Assembly: GCF_035944375.1 (NCBI RefSeq)
Contig: NZ_DASZBE010000007.1
DNA: 64,000 nucleotides
From: Allobosea sp035944375
Lineage (GTDB): Bacteria; Pseudomonadota; Alphaproteobacteria; Rhizobiales; Beijerinckiaceae
Reading direction: 5' to 3' (one strand)
The translations under genes and the position numbers were made by a program. Shown here piece by piece: positions 52,990-62,750 of the stretch (position 1 is the stretch's first letter; each line of letters opens with the position of its first letter). The notes below the pieces were generated by a model. That model had not been told where the DNA came from and ran no database searches. It saw only the letters and a list, made by a program, of their open reading frames with translations.

Positions 52990-54377
52990 TATCTGTGCCT
53001 CCCGCGCGGATAGGTGAAGCCGACCGTGGCGATGTAGACCTGCCCGCCCGACATGCCGTCTGCGAAACGCACACCGACCTGACCATTGGCCGTCGAAACC
53101 CGCACGCCCGAAAATTGCAGCGAAGCGTTCCCGGGCAGAAAGGCCGTAGCCCGACCGGAGGTCACGCTCGGGTTTGCGTCCGTGTCGTCCGGCGACGTGA
53201 CCCAGACCGCGCCAGCCGTCGACGGCCCGGCATAGAAATGGCAGTTCAGGATCGCCTCGCACCGAAGCGCGGGGACGGCCAAAGCGACCAGCGTTCTGGC
53301 GCCGGCCCCGAAGCTCGTGTTCGTGTAGCTAAGAACAGGAGCACCAGAGTAACGAACCTCGTCCCCGAAATTCACGATCGGCCTGAGGTTTGACGAACTG
53401 TCGTTCAGAACGGGCGGCAGATCGAACCGAGCGGTAAATCCATCCGGCAGGTCCGGGCTGGACGCGCTGGCCGAAGCGATGAAGTCCACAGCGCCAGTCG
53501 TCGGATTGCCAATGATCGAGATGTAGTAGGCCGCGTCCGCGGCTTCGGCTCCGGCATCCAAACAGCCGACGCCAGTTCCTGCTGCCCATGACGCATTGAT
53601 CGACTTCGTCATCGCCGACGCCATGCGCATCACCATGCCGTCGGCGACACAGACGCCGGCCGAGACCGTAATGGCATTGCCGCCATCGGTCGAGATTTCG
53701 AGGCCGTCAATGAAGCCGTCGAGATCCGCCAGCGCCGCGACGGCCAGCGCAGCACGCGAAGCCGCCGCGTCGGCGTCATTGAGCCGCGCCCGCCCCCACG
53801 CCGTCCAGTCGTACAGCGCCGGCGCATCGTCGCCGGTGAAGCCGAGCACCTTGTTGTTGGCCGCCGCCAGCGCCGCCAAGGCGGTCAGCATGGCGTCGCG
53901 CGGCTGGCGCTCGACCTCGACCGCCCAGGCCGAGACGCCGTCGGAGGTGAAGGCCCAGCGTCCGCGCGGGATGTTGCAGGCATAGGAGGTGGCGCCGTTG
54001 ATCGTGTCAGAGCCGCTGCGCGCCACGGTCAGCGTGTTGGCGCCGTTGATCGCCGGCAGCGAGTCGAAGAACACGATCGTGCGGCCCGCCGCGACATCGG
54101 CCGCCGCCGGCAGCGTGCCGGTGCGCACCGCCGTGAAGGCGGCATTGGGGACGACGAGGCGGTCGGTCGCGGTAAAGGAGAAATTGGCGTTGCCGATCGC
54201 GCGCAGGGTGTCGGAATCGACCTCGTCGAGCCGGGCGACCGGGATGCCGCCGACGGTCGACCCGTCATGCAGCACCAGGCGTTTGGTGTCGGTGGTCGAG
54301 GTGATCTCGCCGGGCGCGCCGGTGAAGCTGGCATGCGACGCCGCCGAACCGCGGCGGGACTGGACCTGAATGCTCAT
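52989..54377 (-). CDS. Phage tail fibre protein
   Basis: A 462-residue protein. The N-terminus SIQVQSRRGSAASHASFTGA followed by a TDTKRLVLHDGSTVGGIP stretch is the common 'RRGT...HDG' attachment domain of tail fibres and tropism determinants. The middle has parallel beta-like Ala/Gly/Thr-rich sequence, and the last 100 residues (NCHFYAGPSTAGAVWVTSPD onward) form a distinct receptor-binding domain. It overlaps the next gene. Confidence 0.8.
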   Translation of the reverse strand: MSIQVQSRRGSAASHASFTGAPGEITSTTDTKRLVLHDGSTVGGIPVARLDEVDSDTLRAIGNANFSFTATDRLVVPNAAFTAVRTGTLPAAADVAAGRTIVFFDSLPAINGANTLTVARSGSDTINGATSYACNIPRGRWAFTSDGVSAWAVEVERQPRDAMLTALAALAAANNKVLGFTGDDAPALYDWTAWGRARLNDADAAASRAALAVAALADLDGFIDGLEISTDGGNAITVSAGVCVADGMVMRMASAMTKSINASWAAGTGVGCLDAGAEAADAAYYISIIGNPTTGAVDFIASASASSPDLPDGFTARFDLPPVLNDSSSNLRPIVNFGDEVRYSGAPVLSYTNTSFGAGARTLVALAVPALRCEAILNCHFYAGPSTAGAVWVTSPDDTDANPSVTSGRATAFLPGNASLQFSGVRVSTANGQVGVRFADGMSGGQVYIATVGFTYPRGRHR

Positions 54378-54420
54378 GGACGATGGCCCTCGAAGGCGGG
54401 GGAAGCGGGAGGCGCCGCAC

Positions 54421-55362
54421 TCACGGCACGGTTCCGTAATCGGCGAAGTCCTCGGGCAGATCGGTGATCAGCCCGTAATCGATCAGGTTGGTCGCGCCGA
54501 AGACCAGCGCCGCAGCCGCTGCCGCCGAATCCGCCGCGGCCTGCGCGTAATGCTTCGCCGAGCGACCGGTCGTGGTGCCGGTGATGGCGGCGCCTGGCGC
54601 CTTCTCCGCCCACTCCTGTGCCAGCCCTTGCGAGATCAGCGCCGCATCCTTCGAGCCCGAGGCCGCGGTGGCGGAACTGGCCGCCGCCGTCGCGCTTCCC
54701 GCAGCAGCCCCGGCATGGTGCTTGGCCGAGCGCGTGCCCGCGGTGGTGACGTCCGTGTTGTCGGCCTTTTCCGCCCAGTCGGCCGCGCGCGTCGCGGAGG
54801 CCGCCGCCGCATTCTGCGCGGTGACGGCCGCCGCGCGCGCGGTGTCGGCCGCGGTCGCGCTGGTCGAGGCCAGCAGAGAGTAATGCAGCGCCGAGCGGGT
54901 GCCCGTGGTGGTGACGTCGGTGTTGGCCGGACGCGAGGCCCAGGCCTGCGCCAGATCGCGGGCAGCGATCGCATCCCCCCGCGCCGCGACCGCTTCCGCA
55001 GCAGCCGCCGTCGCGGTGGCCGAGGAGGTCGCGTCGCTTTCGAGGAAGCGCGAGAACTTGTAGCCGAGCGAGCGGTCCGACAGATGCCAGGGCGCGCGCG
55101 CCCCGGTATAGCCGCTGTCGGTGGCGTCGGCGCCCGACCACGGCTCTGTCAGGGTCAGTTCGGTGTCGGAGACGATTTCGAGGATGTAGTGCCGGGTCGC
55201 GCCGATCGCGATGCTGTCGCCGGCCTGCGCCGCCGAGGTCCAGACCGTGGCGCTGCCGTCCAGCACATTGGGCGCGCCGGTGACAGTGGCGCTGCCATTT
55301 TCGACCGTGATCAGCCCGCCCTGGAAAAACAGGTCTTCGGCATAGAAGGAGTTCCCCGGCAT
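54421..55362 (-). CDS. Phage tail fibre/appendage protein with Ala-rich repeats
   Basis: A 313-residue protein. The N-terminal 90 residues look like a beta domain (GSATVTGAPNVLDGSATVWT). The rest is Ala-rich with three spaced repeats: WASRPANTDVTTTGTRSALH, WAEKADNTDVTTAGTRSAKH and WAEKAPGAAITGTTTGRSAK, each separated by helical Ala-Ser-Thr stretches. Such repeats build the shaft of lambda-like side fibres. It lies between the tail-tip and fibre genes. Confidence 0.78.
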   Translation of the reverse strand: MPGNSFYAEDLFFQGGLITVENGSATVTGAPNVLDGSATVWTSAAQAGDSIAIGATRHYILEIVSDTELTLTEPWSGADATDSGYTGARAPWHLSDRSLGYKFSRFLESDATSSATATAAAAEAVAARGDAIAARDLAQAWASRPANTDVTTTGTRSALHYSLLASTSATAADTARAAAVTAQNAAAASATRAADWAEKADNTDVTTAGTRSAKHHAGAAAGSATAAASSATAASGSKDAALISQGLAQEWAEKAPGAAITGTTTGRSAKHYAQAAADSAAAAAALVFGATNLIDYGLITDLPEDFADYGTVP

Positions 55363-55369
55363 GGCGGCC

Positions 55370-58300
55370 CTATTTGTTGAAGGTGGTGACGAGCAGGGAA
55401 ATGCCGGACAGGGTCAGGTTCTCGATGCCGGAAGCCGGGTCGATCGAGACGGTGATGCTGTCGGTCTGGTTGCTGCTGACGTCGTAGGACTTCAGGACCG
55501 TGGTCGAATTGTAATAGGCGATCGAGCCGCCGGCATTCACCGCCACCGAATTGCTCGACACGCTCGCGGCGTGGATCTGCGAGCCGTTGCGGTAGACCCG
55601 GATCGTCGAGCCGCCACCGTTCACCAGCGTCTGCCCGCCCTTGTAGACGGCGGTGATGGTGACGACCGCGCCGGCGCGGACCGGGATACTCACCGTGGCG
55701 CTGTCGCCGGCACTGTCGGCCGCGGCATGGCGCGAGATCGAGCCGGTGCGGATGACGACGTCGTCGATATAGGTGACGCCGTCGACCACCTGGAACGGCA
55801 CCGAGCGCATCGCCGGATTGCCGAGCACGAGGCGGTTCGCGTCGATGAAGATCTGCGAGTAGAAGCTGGTCGGCCCCTGCTGGATGATCTCCATGAACAG
55901 CCCGGTGGCATAGGTCGCACCGCCCGCGCTCGCTTCGAGCTCGATCGAGTAGCGCGCGAAGACGCCGGCCGGCGCCGCCACCGCCGCGAAGCGCACCTTG
56001 CCGCCGGCGAAGAGGTTGCCGTATTTCGTGTCGACGGTGGCGAGCTGCTGCGCGAAGGCGCCGTCGGCATTGACCAGCGCCTGTAGCGCCGAGCTTGTCG
56101 AGGCCGCGTTCTGGCCGACGGTGGCCGTCAGCGCAGCAATCGCCTGCGCAAGCGCCTGTGTCTCGCTCGCCCTGACGAACTCCTCATTGACGATGCGCGC
56201 CAGCGTGTCGCCGAGATCGGCTTCGAGTTCGGTCAACCGGGCGGAGGTCGCCGCGTCGGTTTCGACGAGCGCGACGATCTGTTCGGTGAAGGTCGCGACG
56301 GTCGAATCGATCTGCGCCCGCAATTCCGTCGACGTGGTCGCCAGTGCCTGCGTCAGATCGGTCTCGACCTGGTCGATCCGGCGGATGCCGGTCTCCGCCA
56401 GGCGGCGCCCCTCGAAGGCGTCGACCTGGCTTTCGAGCAGCGCCCCGAACAGCGGCTCGAGCTGCGGCAGTTGCTCGGTGCGGTAGCGCACCGCCGCCAC
56501 CAGCGCGTTGTAATCAAGCCGGGGCGAGGCCGTCAGATCGGTGATGACGGGCTTGGCTGCGGTGAACTGCGTCTCGACCACAGCACTGCGGATGCCGGCG
56601 CTCGACACCGCATAGGCCCGCATCTTGATGAAGTCGGTCGATTCCCGGATCGGGTGAGAGCCGGAGGAGGCCGGGCCGCGATAGACGTCCTCGAAGCTTT
56701 GCCAATCGTCATAGGAGAGCCTGACGACATAATCGACCGGCACCCGCGCCCGGCCGAGGCTCCAGTCGGCGAACATGGTGACGCCGCGCTGCACCGCGCG
56801 CGCCTCGATATAGGCGATCTGGATCTGCGCCTCGTTTTCCAGCCCCGAGGAGGGCGGCGGAGGCGGCGCCACGATCGGCTCGCCCAGCGCGGTCCAGACC
56901 TCCGGCGCGTCATAGACCGCCTCGATCGTGACGTTGCTCTCGCCGCTGAAGCCGACCGAACGCACCAGCCAGCCGTCCTGCACCTCGGTCAGTTCGCCGA
57001 CGAGCAGCGTCGTGGGGCTTTGCGTCGCGGTGGCGAGCACCTCGTCGAGATCGAGGCCCGACAGGCTCTCCGCCTGCGCCACATCGGTGGCGTCCAGCGT
57101 CAGTACACCGGGCGAGCTTTCCGTCACCGCGACCGGGCCCCACTCCCGGCCGTCGCGGGCGCGCAGCACGGCATAGGCGTCCTCCGGCAGCGTGATCTCG
57201 CTGTCGATCGTCAGGTCGAGACCGTCGCGGGCGAGCACGCCGACGCCGTCGCGGGCATCGAAATACCAGGCGTCGATCATCGCCTTGTCGGCCGGCAGCA
57301 CCAGCCGACCGGCCATCTCGGTGGTGACGCTGCGCCGCTCGCGCCGGTAATAGGCCGATGCCGCCATCCAGGTCGCGAGATGGATCGCATGCTCGCCGGA
57401 ACTGACGCCGGTCAGCATCACGCGGCGCGGCACATTCGTCACCGTGCCGAAGGTGACGTGGTGGTCGCGTCGGCGCTTCGGGTCGCCCTCCGCCAGCCAC
57501 TCGACGATGATGTCGGCCGAGCCGTCGGAGAGATCGAGATTGAAGGTCTGCCCGGTCGAATCCTTCAGGATCTGGCGCCGGCTGATCACGTGCTTGCGCA
57601 CCAGCTTCTGCTCGTCGCGCACCAGCGACCAGACGCTGCCGAGCCGCACCGGCGCGGCCCGCATCGTGCCCAGCACCGTCGTCGCCGCCTCATAGACCGA
57701 GACCGGCCCGCGGATCACGCCGTCGAAGGTGTCATAGGCCGAGACGGTGCCGGCATAGGAGGCCAAGCGCGCCACGTCGATCACGCTGTCGGCGAGGCCG
57801 GCACCATGGCGGCTGTCGCGCAGGATGTCGGCATAGGCCCAGACCGCCTTGCGCGTCTCCTGGTCGACCCAGGCCGAGCCGTTCCAAACGGGGAGGATGC
57901 GGCTGCTCTCGACCTCGACGGCGGCAAAGGCGGTGACGCCGAGCGACTTGCCCGAGCGGATCACCATGGCGAGCTCGGTCACGCCGGGCCGGACGATCGC
58001 ACCCGGAATATGCGAGCGCAGCCCTTCCCAGACCACGGTGGTCTGCTGCTGCGTGCCGTTGAAGCCGTCGGGCGTGCCGGTCGAATAGGCGCGGAAGCAG
58101 TAGCGCCCCGCCGCGATGTCGACGAACTGCGTCTTCCGGATCGCCCTCGTTGCCAGGGTGAAGTCCTGGAATTCGTAAAGCGTGCTGAAGCCGGTGGTCG
58201 GGTTGCCGTCCTCGTCGCAGGGCGCGTATTCGAACGTCACGCCATAGGTGGTCGGGAACTGCTTTCCCTCCCATTTGCCGGTGCCGATCTGATAGACGCC

Positions 58301-59299
58301 CTGCGGCCAGGAGAAGTCGAGCTGGATGCGGGTCTGGTCCTCCGCATCGGCGCCGAAGTCGAAGGGGCCGGCATAGAACGGGCTCTGGCTGATATGCGGC
58401 ACCTGCAGGCCTGAGACCGCCGCCACCGTCGCGACCTGGCCGGGCACCAGCGACGAGGTCTGCCCCGGCAGGATCAGTTCGATCTGAGAGCCCGTGAACG
58501 GCGCCTGGATGCCGCCGGTGTCGGTGTACATCGTCGCGCCGGCGACGCGGATCGACTTCAGGGCGTAGCTGCCGCAGCCGATGGTCAGGCGCTTGTAGAG
58601 AACCTGATCGTCCCCGTCATAGACGGTGAAATCGGGCTGCGAGAGGTCCGGCGTGTTCCAGCAGCGGCCATAGAGCACCGGGATGCGGTCGCCGGTGCGC
58701 GGCTGGTTGCCGCCGCCGGAAACGCCATAGACCGGGCGGTTGGCGTCATCCTTGTTCGCCTTGGCCTTGGTCGCCTGCGACAGGAGATAGGCGCCGCCGG
58801 CGAGCGCGACCGCCGAGGCGCTGGCCCAGATCGTGCCCGCCACCGCCGAAGACACGCCGAGCGCCCCGCCGATGGCGCCGATCGCCCAGAACTGCCCGAT
58901 CGCGGCCAGCGCGACGGTCGCGACGATCAGCGCGATCGAGGCGCCCTTGCCGCCCCCGCCACCGCGGCTGCTCGCCCCGCCGCCGCCCCGCGGCAGATAG
59001 GTGATGATCACCGTGTCGAGCGGGCCGAGCGTGGTGCGCCGCCAATCCTTCCGCATCCGCACGGATGCGTTCGTCACCGCCAGCGGGTCCATGCGCAGCC
59101 GCGACCAGCCGCGTTTCAGGCGCAATCCGAAGTCGGTCACCGCCAGGCAGTTCGCCCGGCGGTGCACGCTGACGATATGCGGCCGGGCCCGGTCGGCATG
59201 GGCGCGCGCGATCGACGACAGCCGGCGCCGGCCACGCGGGAGCACGACCGGCTCACCTGCGGGCTTGCCGTCGCAGCGCTGGAAGAGGATGCGGGTCAT
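55370..59299 (-). CDS. Phage tail-tip / host-specificity protein (lambda gpJ-like)
   Basis: A 1309-residue protein, the largest in the window. The N-terminal 150 residues are basic, followed by a Gly-rich linker (PRGGGGASSRGGGGGKG) and two hydrophobic stretches (IALIVATVALAAIGQFWAIG onward). The middle carries conserved tail-tip features (DRIPVLYGRCWNTPDLSQPD; ADIIVEWLAEGDPKRRRDHH), then fibronectin-like and coiled-coil stretches. The C-terminal 200 residues are beta-rich. It forms the central tail tip and probably binds the host receptor. It overlaps the NlpC/P60 gene by 4 bases. Confidence 0.88.
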   Translation of the reverse strand: MTRILFQRCDGKPAGEPVVLPRGRRRLSSIARAHADRARPHIVSVHRRANCLAVTDFGLRLKRGWSRLRMDPLAVTNASVRMRKDWRRTTLGPLDTVIITYLPRGGGGASSRGGGGGKGASIALIVATVALAAIGQFWAIGAIGGALGVSSAVAGTIWASASAVALAGGAYLLSQATKAKANKDDANRPVYGVSGGGNQPRTGDRIPVLYGRCWNTPDLSQPDFTVYDGDDQVLYKRLTIGCGSYALKSIRVAGATMYTDTGGIQAPFTGSQIELILPGQTSSLVPGQVATVAAVSGLQVPHISQSPFYAGPFDFGADAEDQTRIQLDFSWPQGVYQIGTGKWEGKQFPTTYGVTFEYAPCDEDGNPTTGFSTLYEFQDFTLATRAIRKTQFVDIAAGRYCFRAYSTGTPDGFNGTQQQTTVVWEGLRSHIPGAIVRPGVTELAMVIRSGKSLGVTAFAAVEVESSRILPVWNGSAWVDQETRKAVWAYADILRDSRHGAGLADSVIDVARLASYAGTVSAYDTFDGVIRGPVSVYEAATTVLGTMRAAPVRLGSVWSLVRDEQKLVRKHVISRRQILKDSTGQTFNLDLSDGSADIIVEWLAEGDPKRRRDHHVTFGTVTNVPRRVMLTGVSSGEHAIHLATWMAASAYYRRERRSVTTEMAGRLVLPADKAMIDAWYFDARDGVGVLARDGLDLTIDSEITLPEDAYAVLRARDGREWGPVAVTESSPGVLTLDATDVAQAESLSGLDLDEVLATATQSPTTLLVGELTEVQDGWLVRSVGFSGESNVTIEAVYDAPEVWTALGEPIVAPPPPPSSGLENEAQIQIAYIEARAVQRGVTMFADWSLGRARVPVDYVVRLSYDDWQSFEDVYRGPASSGSHPIRESTDFIKMRAYAVSSAGIRSAVVETQFTAAKPVITDLTASPRLDYNALVAAVRYRTEQLPQLEPLFGALLESQVDAFEGRRLAETGIRRIDQVETDLTQALATTSTELRAQIDSTVATFTEQIVALVETDAATSARLTELEADLGDTLARIVNEEFVRASETQALAQAIAALTATVGQNAASTSSALQALVNADGAFAQQLATVDTKYGNLFAGGKVRFAAVAAPAGVFARYSIELEASAGGATYATGLFMEIIQQGPTSFYSQIFIDANRLVLGNPAMRSVPFQVVDGVTYIDDVVIRTGSISRHAAADSAGDSATVSIPVRAGAVVTITAVYKGGQTLVNGGGSTIRVYRNGSQIHAASVSSNSVAVNAGGSIAYYNSTTVLKSYDVSSNQTDSITVSIDPASGIENLTLSGISLLVTTFNK

Positions 59300-59730
59300 G
59301 GATGCTCGACAGGCAAGGACTCGACAGGCAGGTAGAAGCCGGGGTCGGCCCAGTTGCGGGCCCTCAGATCCGGCGCGGAATCGAAGACGACGCCATGCGG
59401 GTCGTCGGTGTGCAGGAAGCCGCCGCCGTCCAGATCGAGCCAGACGCCGGCATGGCAGGCGGCCTTCGCGGCGACATGCCCCTTGCGGGTCAGGAAGACG
59501 ACCGCGCCATGGGCGGGGCCGGCGATCTCGCGCCAGCCCTTCGCCTCATGACGCCTTGCCATCAGGCCGACGAGTTCGCGCCGGCTTTCGGGCGCCGCCA
59601 GCACCGCCGGCAGCGCCCGGCCGAAGACGACCGCCTGGCACTGGCGCACCAGCTCCCAGCAATGCAGGCCGTCGCGCTCGTAAGGCCGGCCGATCAGGCT
59701 GCAGGCGAAGGCGGCGGCGTCCATGGTCAC
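59296..59730 (-). CDS. NlpC/P60-type tail protein (peptidoglycan hydrolase)
   Basis: A 144-residue protein. The catalytic Cys is in DGLHCWELVRQC, and the His in KAACHAGVWLDLDGG. Lambda gpK and GTA gp14 are of this class and help cut the wall during tail assembly or entry. It overlaps both neighbours by 4 bases in the tail operon. Confidence 0.88.
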   Translation of the reverse strand: MTMDAAAFACSLIGRPYERDGLHCWELVRQCQAVVFGRALPAVLAAPESRRELVGLMARRHEAKGWREIAGPAHGAVVFLTRKGHVAAKAACHAGVWLDLDGGGFLHTDDPHGVVFDSAPDLRARNWADPGFYLPVESLPVEHP

Positions 59731-60239
59731 TGGCCGTAGAGCGCCGGATAGTCGTCGAGCGTATAGGTCAGGCCCGGAAAGGCCTTCATCTCGATCTCCT
59801 CATAGAAGAGATCGCCCGTCGCCGAGACCGGCGAGACCGAGACATTGCCCATCCGCAACCCGTCGAAGACCTCCGGGTTGCCGGTGTCGAGCGTCGAATA
59901 GGCGCGATAGACCACGCTGAAGGGCTGATCGGAGGAGATCGCCGCGCGCAGCGCCTCCTGCAGGTAGCGCGAGACATTGTCGACCCGCAGCTTGGCGCGG
60001 CCGACGCCGCCCTCCTCGAGCCCCGGCCGGGTGAAGTTGAACGCCACCACCGTGAAATCCACCGCGCCCTCGACCGGGACCGGCAGGCTGACGGTCTCGT
60101 AAAGCCCCGGCACCCGCGTGCCCTGGACGAAGCGCAGCGGCGTCGCCAGCGTCGGATGGTCGAATTCGAGCGTGTCGAGGATGTCGCCCTCGACATCGCA
60201 GGCGGCATAGGCCTCCTCGAGCGCAGTGGAGAGGGCCAT
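59727..60239 (-). CDS. Phage minor tail protein (DUF1833 type)
   Basis: A 170-residue protein resembling DUF1833 (LEFDHPTLATPLRFVQGTRV near the start; MEMKAFPGLTYTLDDYPALY-like end). It occupies the place of lambda gpL between gpM-like and gpK-like genes. It starts 3 bases after the upstream stop. Confidence 0.75.
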   Translation of the reverse strand: MALSTALEEAYAACDVEGDILDTLEFDHPTLATPLRFVQGTRVPGLYETVSLPVPVEGAVDFTVVAFNFTRPGLEEGGVGRAKLRVDNVSRYLQEALRAAISSDQPFSVVYRAYSTLDTGNPEVFDGLRMGNVSVSPVSATGDLFYEEIEMKAFPGLTYTLDDYPALYGQ

Positions 60240-60242
60240 CGC

Positions 60243-60620
60243 TCAGAGGTTCCAGACGATGCGGGTGAAGGAGATGCGCACCCGCGGCGCGGCGGAAGTG
60301 TCTGTCTGCCAGAGACCATCCTTGATCTGGCAGAGCCGGTCGACATAGCAGCCCTCCGGCCGCCAGACCTTCATGGTGAAGGGCAGCGTGCCCTGCCGCA
60401 GCGTGACGCGGGCGAAGGCCTCGAAGGCGTCCCACTGCGCCCGCGTCAGCAGCCGGCTCTGCCAGGGATACTCGGTCGATCGCGGCCCGGGCCGGGGCCG
60501 GGGCAGCGCCGGGCCGCTCTCGGTCTCGCTCGAAAGCGGGGCGGCATAGCTCGGCCCGAAGGCGATCGAATCGACCGGGCCCTGATAGGGCACGGCATCG
60601 GGCCATGCGGCGGCGGTCAT
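60243..60620 (-). CDS. Phage minor tail protein (lambda gpM-like position)
   Basis: A 125-residue protein (EYPWQSRLLTRAQWDAFEAF; GTLPFTMKVWRPEGCYVDRL). The 'F-x-W/A-R-V' strand pattern and length suit small distal tail proteins that follow the tape measure gene. Family not certain. It lies 4 bases after the tape measure stop. Confidence 0.68.
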   Translation of the reverse strand: MTAAAWPDAVPYQGPVDSIAFGPSYAAPLSSETESGPALPRPRPGPRSTEYPWQSRLLTRAQWDAFEAFARVTLRQGTLPFTMKVWRPEGCYVDRLCQIKDGLWQTDTSAAPRVRISFTRIVWNL

Positions 60621-60624
60621 CGGC

Positions 60625-62514
60625 TCACCCCCTCAGCTGCCGCGAATCCCGGACGGCGCCCATGGCCGCCGCCATCGGCCCCTGCCGGCGCACGACCCGC
60701 TCCGCCATCGCCCCCTCCATCGCCGTGATTGCAACCGAGAGATCGCCATTGGGCTGGCGCTGCGCCGAGGCCTGGACCTGCCCGGCGGCGCTGTTGTTGA
60801 TCACGACCCGCAACCCCTCGCCGCGGCCCGAAGGCACGATCTTACCCGGAACGGTCGGCACGAAGGTTTCCGGGCCGCGCTCGCCGACGCGATAGGGCTG
60901 CATGGCATTGACCGGGCCGCCCGTCGCACGGCCGAACAGGCTCGGCAGCAGCCCGAAGATGCCGCCGGTGCCGCCATTGGTCCCGGTCGTTCCGAAGATG
61001 CCGGCGAAGGGGCCCGTGCCGAGCAGGGCCGCCTGGATCGCCGCCTTGGCCAGCGACTTCGCCAGGTTCTTCACCACATCCTCGGCCTTCGCCCCGTTGA
61101 AGATCAGGTCTTCCAGCGCATCGACCGCGGCATCGCCGAAGAATTTCTGCGCATCGGCGAGGCCCTTCTGCGCGCTCTTCAGGCTTTCGAGCTGCGTGCG
61201 CTTCTGCTCCGACAATTCGATCTCGCGCGTCAGCGAGGCGATGATCTTCTGCCGCTCGCTCTCGTCGAGCTTGGCGAGATCGACCTGCGCCTTTGCGAGT
61301 TCGACCGCGGCGCGCTTCTCCGCATTGCTGCGGCCGAAGGTGGCGATCTCGGCATCGAGCACCGAATTCTGGCGCATCAGGGTTTCGATATAGCGATCGA
61401 GCCGCTGCTGCGCCTGTTCCGCCTCGGAAGCGCCACCTCCGCCACCGCCGCCGCCACCCTTCCCCCCGAAGAGGGAGGATGTGTCGGTCGGGCGCCCGCG
61501 CCGCACGGTAACCTCTAGCGGGGGCGCGCCACCCTCTCGGGCCCTGGCGCGCGCAGCTTCCCGCTCGACTTCGTTGAGCTGCTCCAGACGTTGCTGCAGC
61601 TCTTTGGGAAAGACCTCGCCGGTTTTCGCGAACTCGCTGCGGGCATAGTCGATGGTGGCCCGGCTTGCCCCGGCCGCGCCGTTCTTTTCGAGGTCGGCCT
61701 TGGCCTGCAGGCCCTTGGAGTAGCGATCGAGCCCGGAGAAGAGCTGCCCCGCCTTGCCGATGATCGTGTCGATGATCTCGATAATCGAGCCGGCATTGGC
61801 GCGGAACAGCGTCGCCCAACGGTCGATCGCGGCAGCCCAGTCGCGCTCGAAAGCCTTTGCGCGCTGGATGATATCGGAATCGATGACCGCGCCGGCATCC
61901 CGCGCGGCCGAGGCCTGCCGGTTGAGCGCCTCGGCACCCTGCTCCAGGAGCGGAATCCACTCCTTCGTGAGACCGAGGGCCTCGGCGATCTTGATCTTGT
62001 CGAACTCGGTCGCCGCATTGCGCACCAGCTCGGCCGCCTTGCCGAGCGCCTCGTTGACGCCGATGACCTCGCCTTTGCGATCCTTCAACTTGATGTTGTT
62101 GTCGGCGAAGAGCTGCGTCAGCTCGTTTTCCTTCTGCCGGGACTCGTTGAGCTTTTCCGCCAGACCTTCGAGGCCGGTACCGAAATCCTTGCCCGAGAGA
62201 CCGTTCTGGCGGCCGGCGAACTGCAGCTCCTGGAAGCGCTGCAGGTCGAGCCCGACGCGCTTGGCCGTCTCGCCGACACGCACCAGCTCGGCATTGGCAT
62301 CGGCGAGACCGCGAATGATCCGGTCGACAGTGAAGGCGGCAGCGAAACCCTTCAGAGCCCCGGTCAGCGCCGAGGTCGAGATCGTCGGATTGACCTTGCG
62401 AAACCGGTTCTCGATATCGGACGCTGCCTTCTCCGAGGCGCGCGCCGCCGCCTTCATCTGGCGTTCGAGCTGTTGGACATTCGCGCCGACGGCGACGACG
62501 AGATCATTCGCCAT
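60625..62514 (-). CDS. Phage tail tape measure protein
   Basis: A 629-residue protein, mostly helical. An N-terminal coiled coil (NVQQLERQMKAAARASEKAA), a middle with ASRATIDYARSEFAKTGEVF, a Gly-rich break (FGGKGGGGGGGGGASEAEQA) and a C-terminal hydrophobic part (PFAGIFGTTGTNGGTGGIFG) are typical. It sets tail length and ends in the tip complex. It begins after the tail-assembly chaperone frames, with a small gene on the other strand in the gap. Confidence 0.88.
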   Translation of the reverse strand: MANDLVVAVGANVQQLERQMKAAARASEKAASDIENRFRKVNPTISTSALTGALKGFAAAFTVDRIIRGLADANAELVRVGETAKRVGLDLQRFQELQFAGRQNGLSGKDFGTGLEGLAEKLNESRQKENELTQLFADNNIKLKDRKGEVIGVNEALGKAAELVRNAATEFDKIKIAEALGLTKEWIPLLEQGAEALNRQASAARDAGAVIDSDIIQRAKAFERDWAAAIDRWATLFRANAGSIIEIIDTIIGKAGQLFSGLDRYSKGLQAKADLEKNGAAGASRATIDYARSEFAKTGEVFPKELQQRLEQLNEVEREAARARAREGGAPPLEVTVRRGRPTDTSSLFGGKGGGGGGGGGASEAEQAQQRLDRYIETLMRQNSVLDAEIATFGRSNAEKRAAVELAKAQVDLAKLDESERQKIIASLTREIELSEQKRTQLESLKSAQKGLADAQKFFGDAAVDALEDLIFNGAKAEDVVKNLAKSLAKAAIQAALLGTGPFAGIFGTTGTNGGTGGIFGLLPSLFGRATGGPVNAMQPYRVGERGPETFVPTVPGKIVPSGRGEGLRVVINNSAAGQVQASAQRQPNGDLSVAITAMEGAMAERVVRRQGPMAAAMGAVRDSRQLRG

Positions 62515-62546
62515 TATGGTCGCTCGCTCGGGTTAAGGAGAAATCC

Positions 62547-62750
62547 ATGAAGAAGACAATCCTGGTGGCGTCGTGCCTGGCCGTCGGTCTGGCCGCAGGC
62601 GTGATGTTGGGCGGTGCAAGCCGCGCGGCGGACGAGGTTCGCTGCCGTGTCAATGTCGAGGCACTCGTGAGCGACCTTGCGAAGCTCAACCGTCCGCTCG
62701 ATGCGGACGGAATCAAGGATCTGCTGAAGCCGAAACCGGCCCGCCCCTAG
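62547..62750 (+). CDS. Small secreted protein opposite to the tail operon (moron candidate)
   Basis: A 67-residue protein starting at 62547 behind TAAGGAG, the best ribosome site in this gap. Residues 1-27 form a signal peptide (MKKTILVASCLAVGLAAGVM) ending in SRAA. The mature 40 residues hold one Cys (EVRCRVNVEALVSDLAKLN) and a basic Pro-rich end. Its stop codon overlaps the stop of the opposing chaperone frame. It runs against the leftward operon, so it is an inserted cargo gene. No family recognised. Confidence 0.6.
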   Translation: MKKTILVASCLAVGLAAGVMLGGASRAADEVRCRVNVEALVSDLAKLNRPLDADGIKDLLKPKPARP

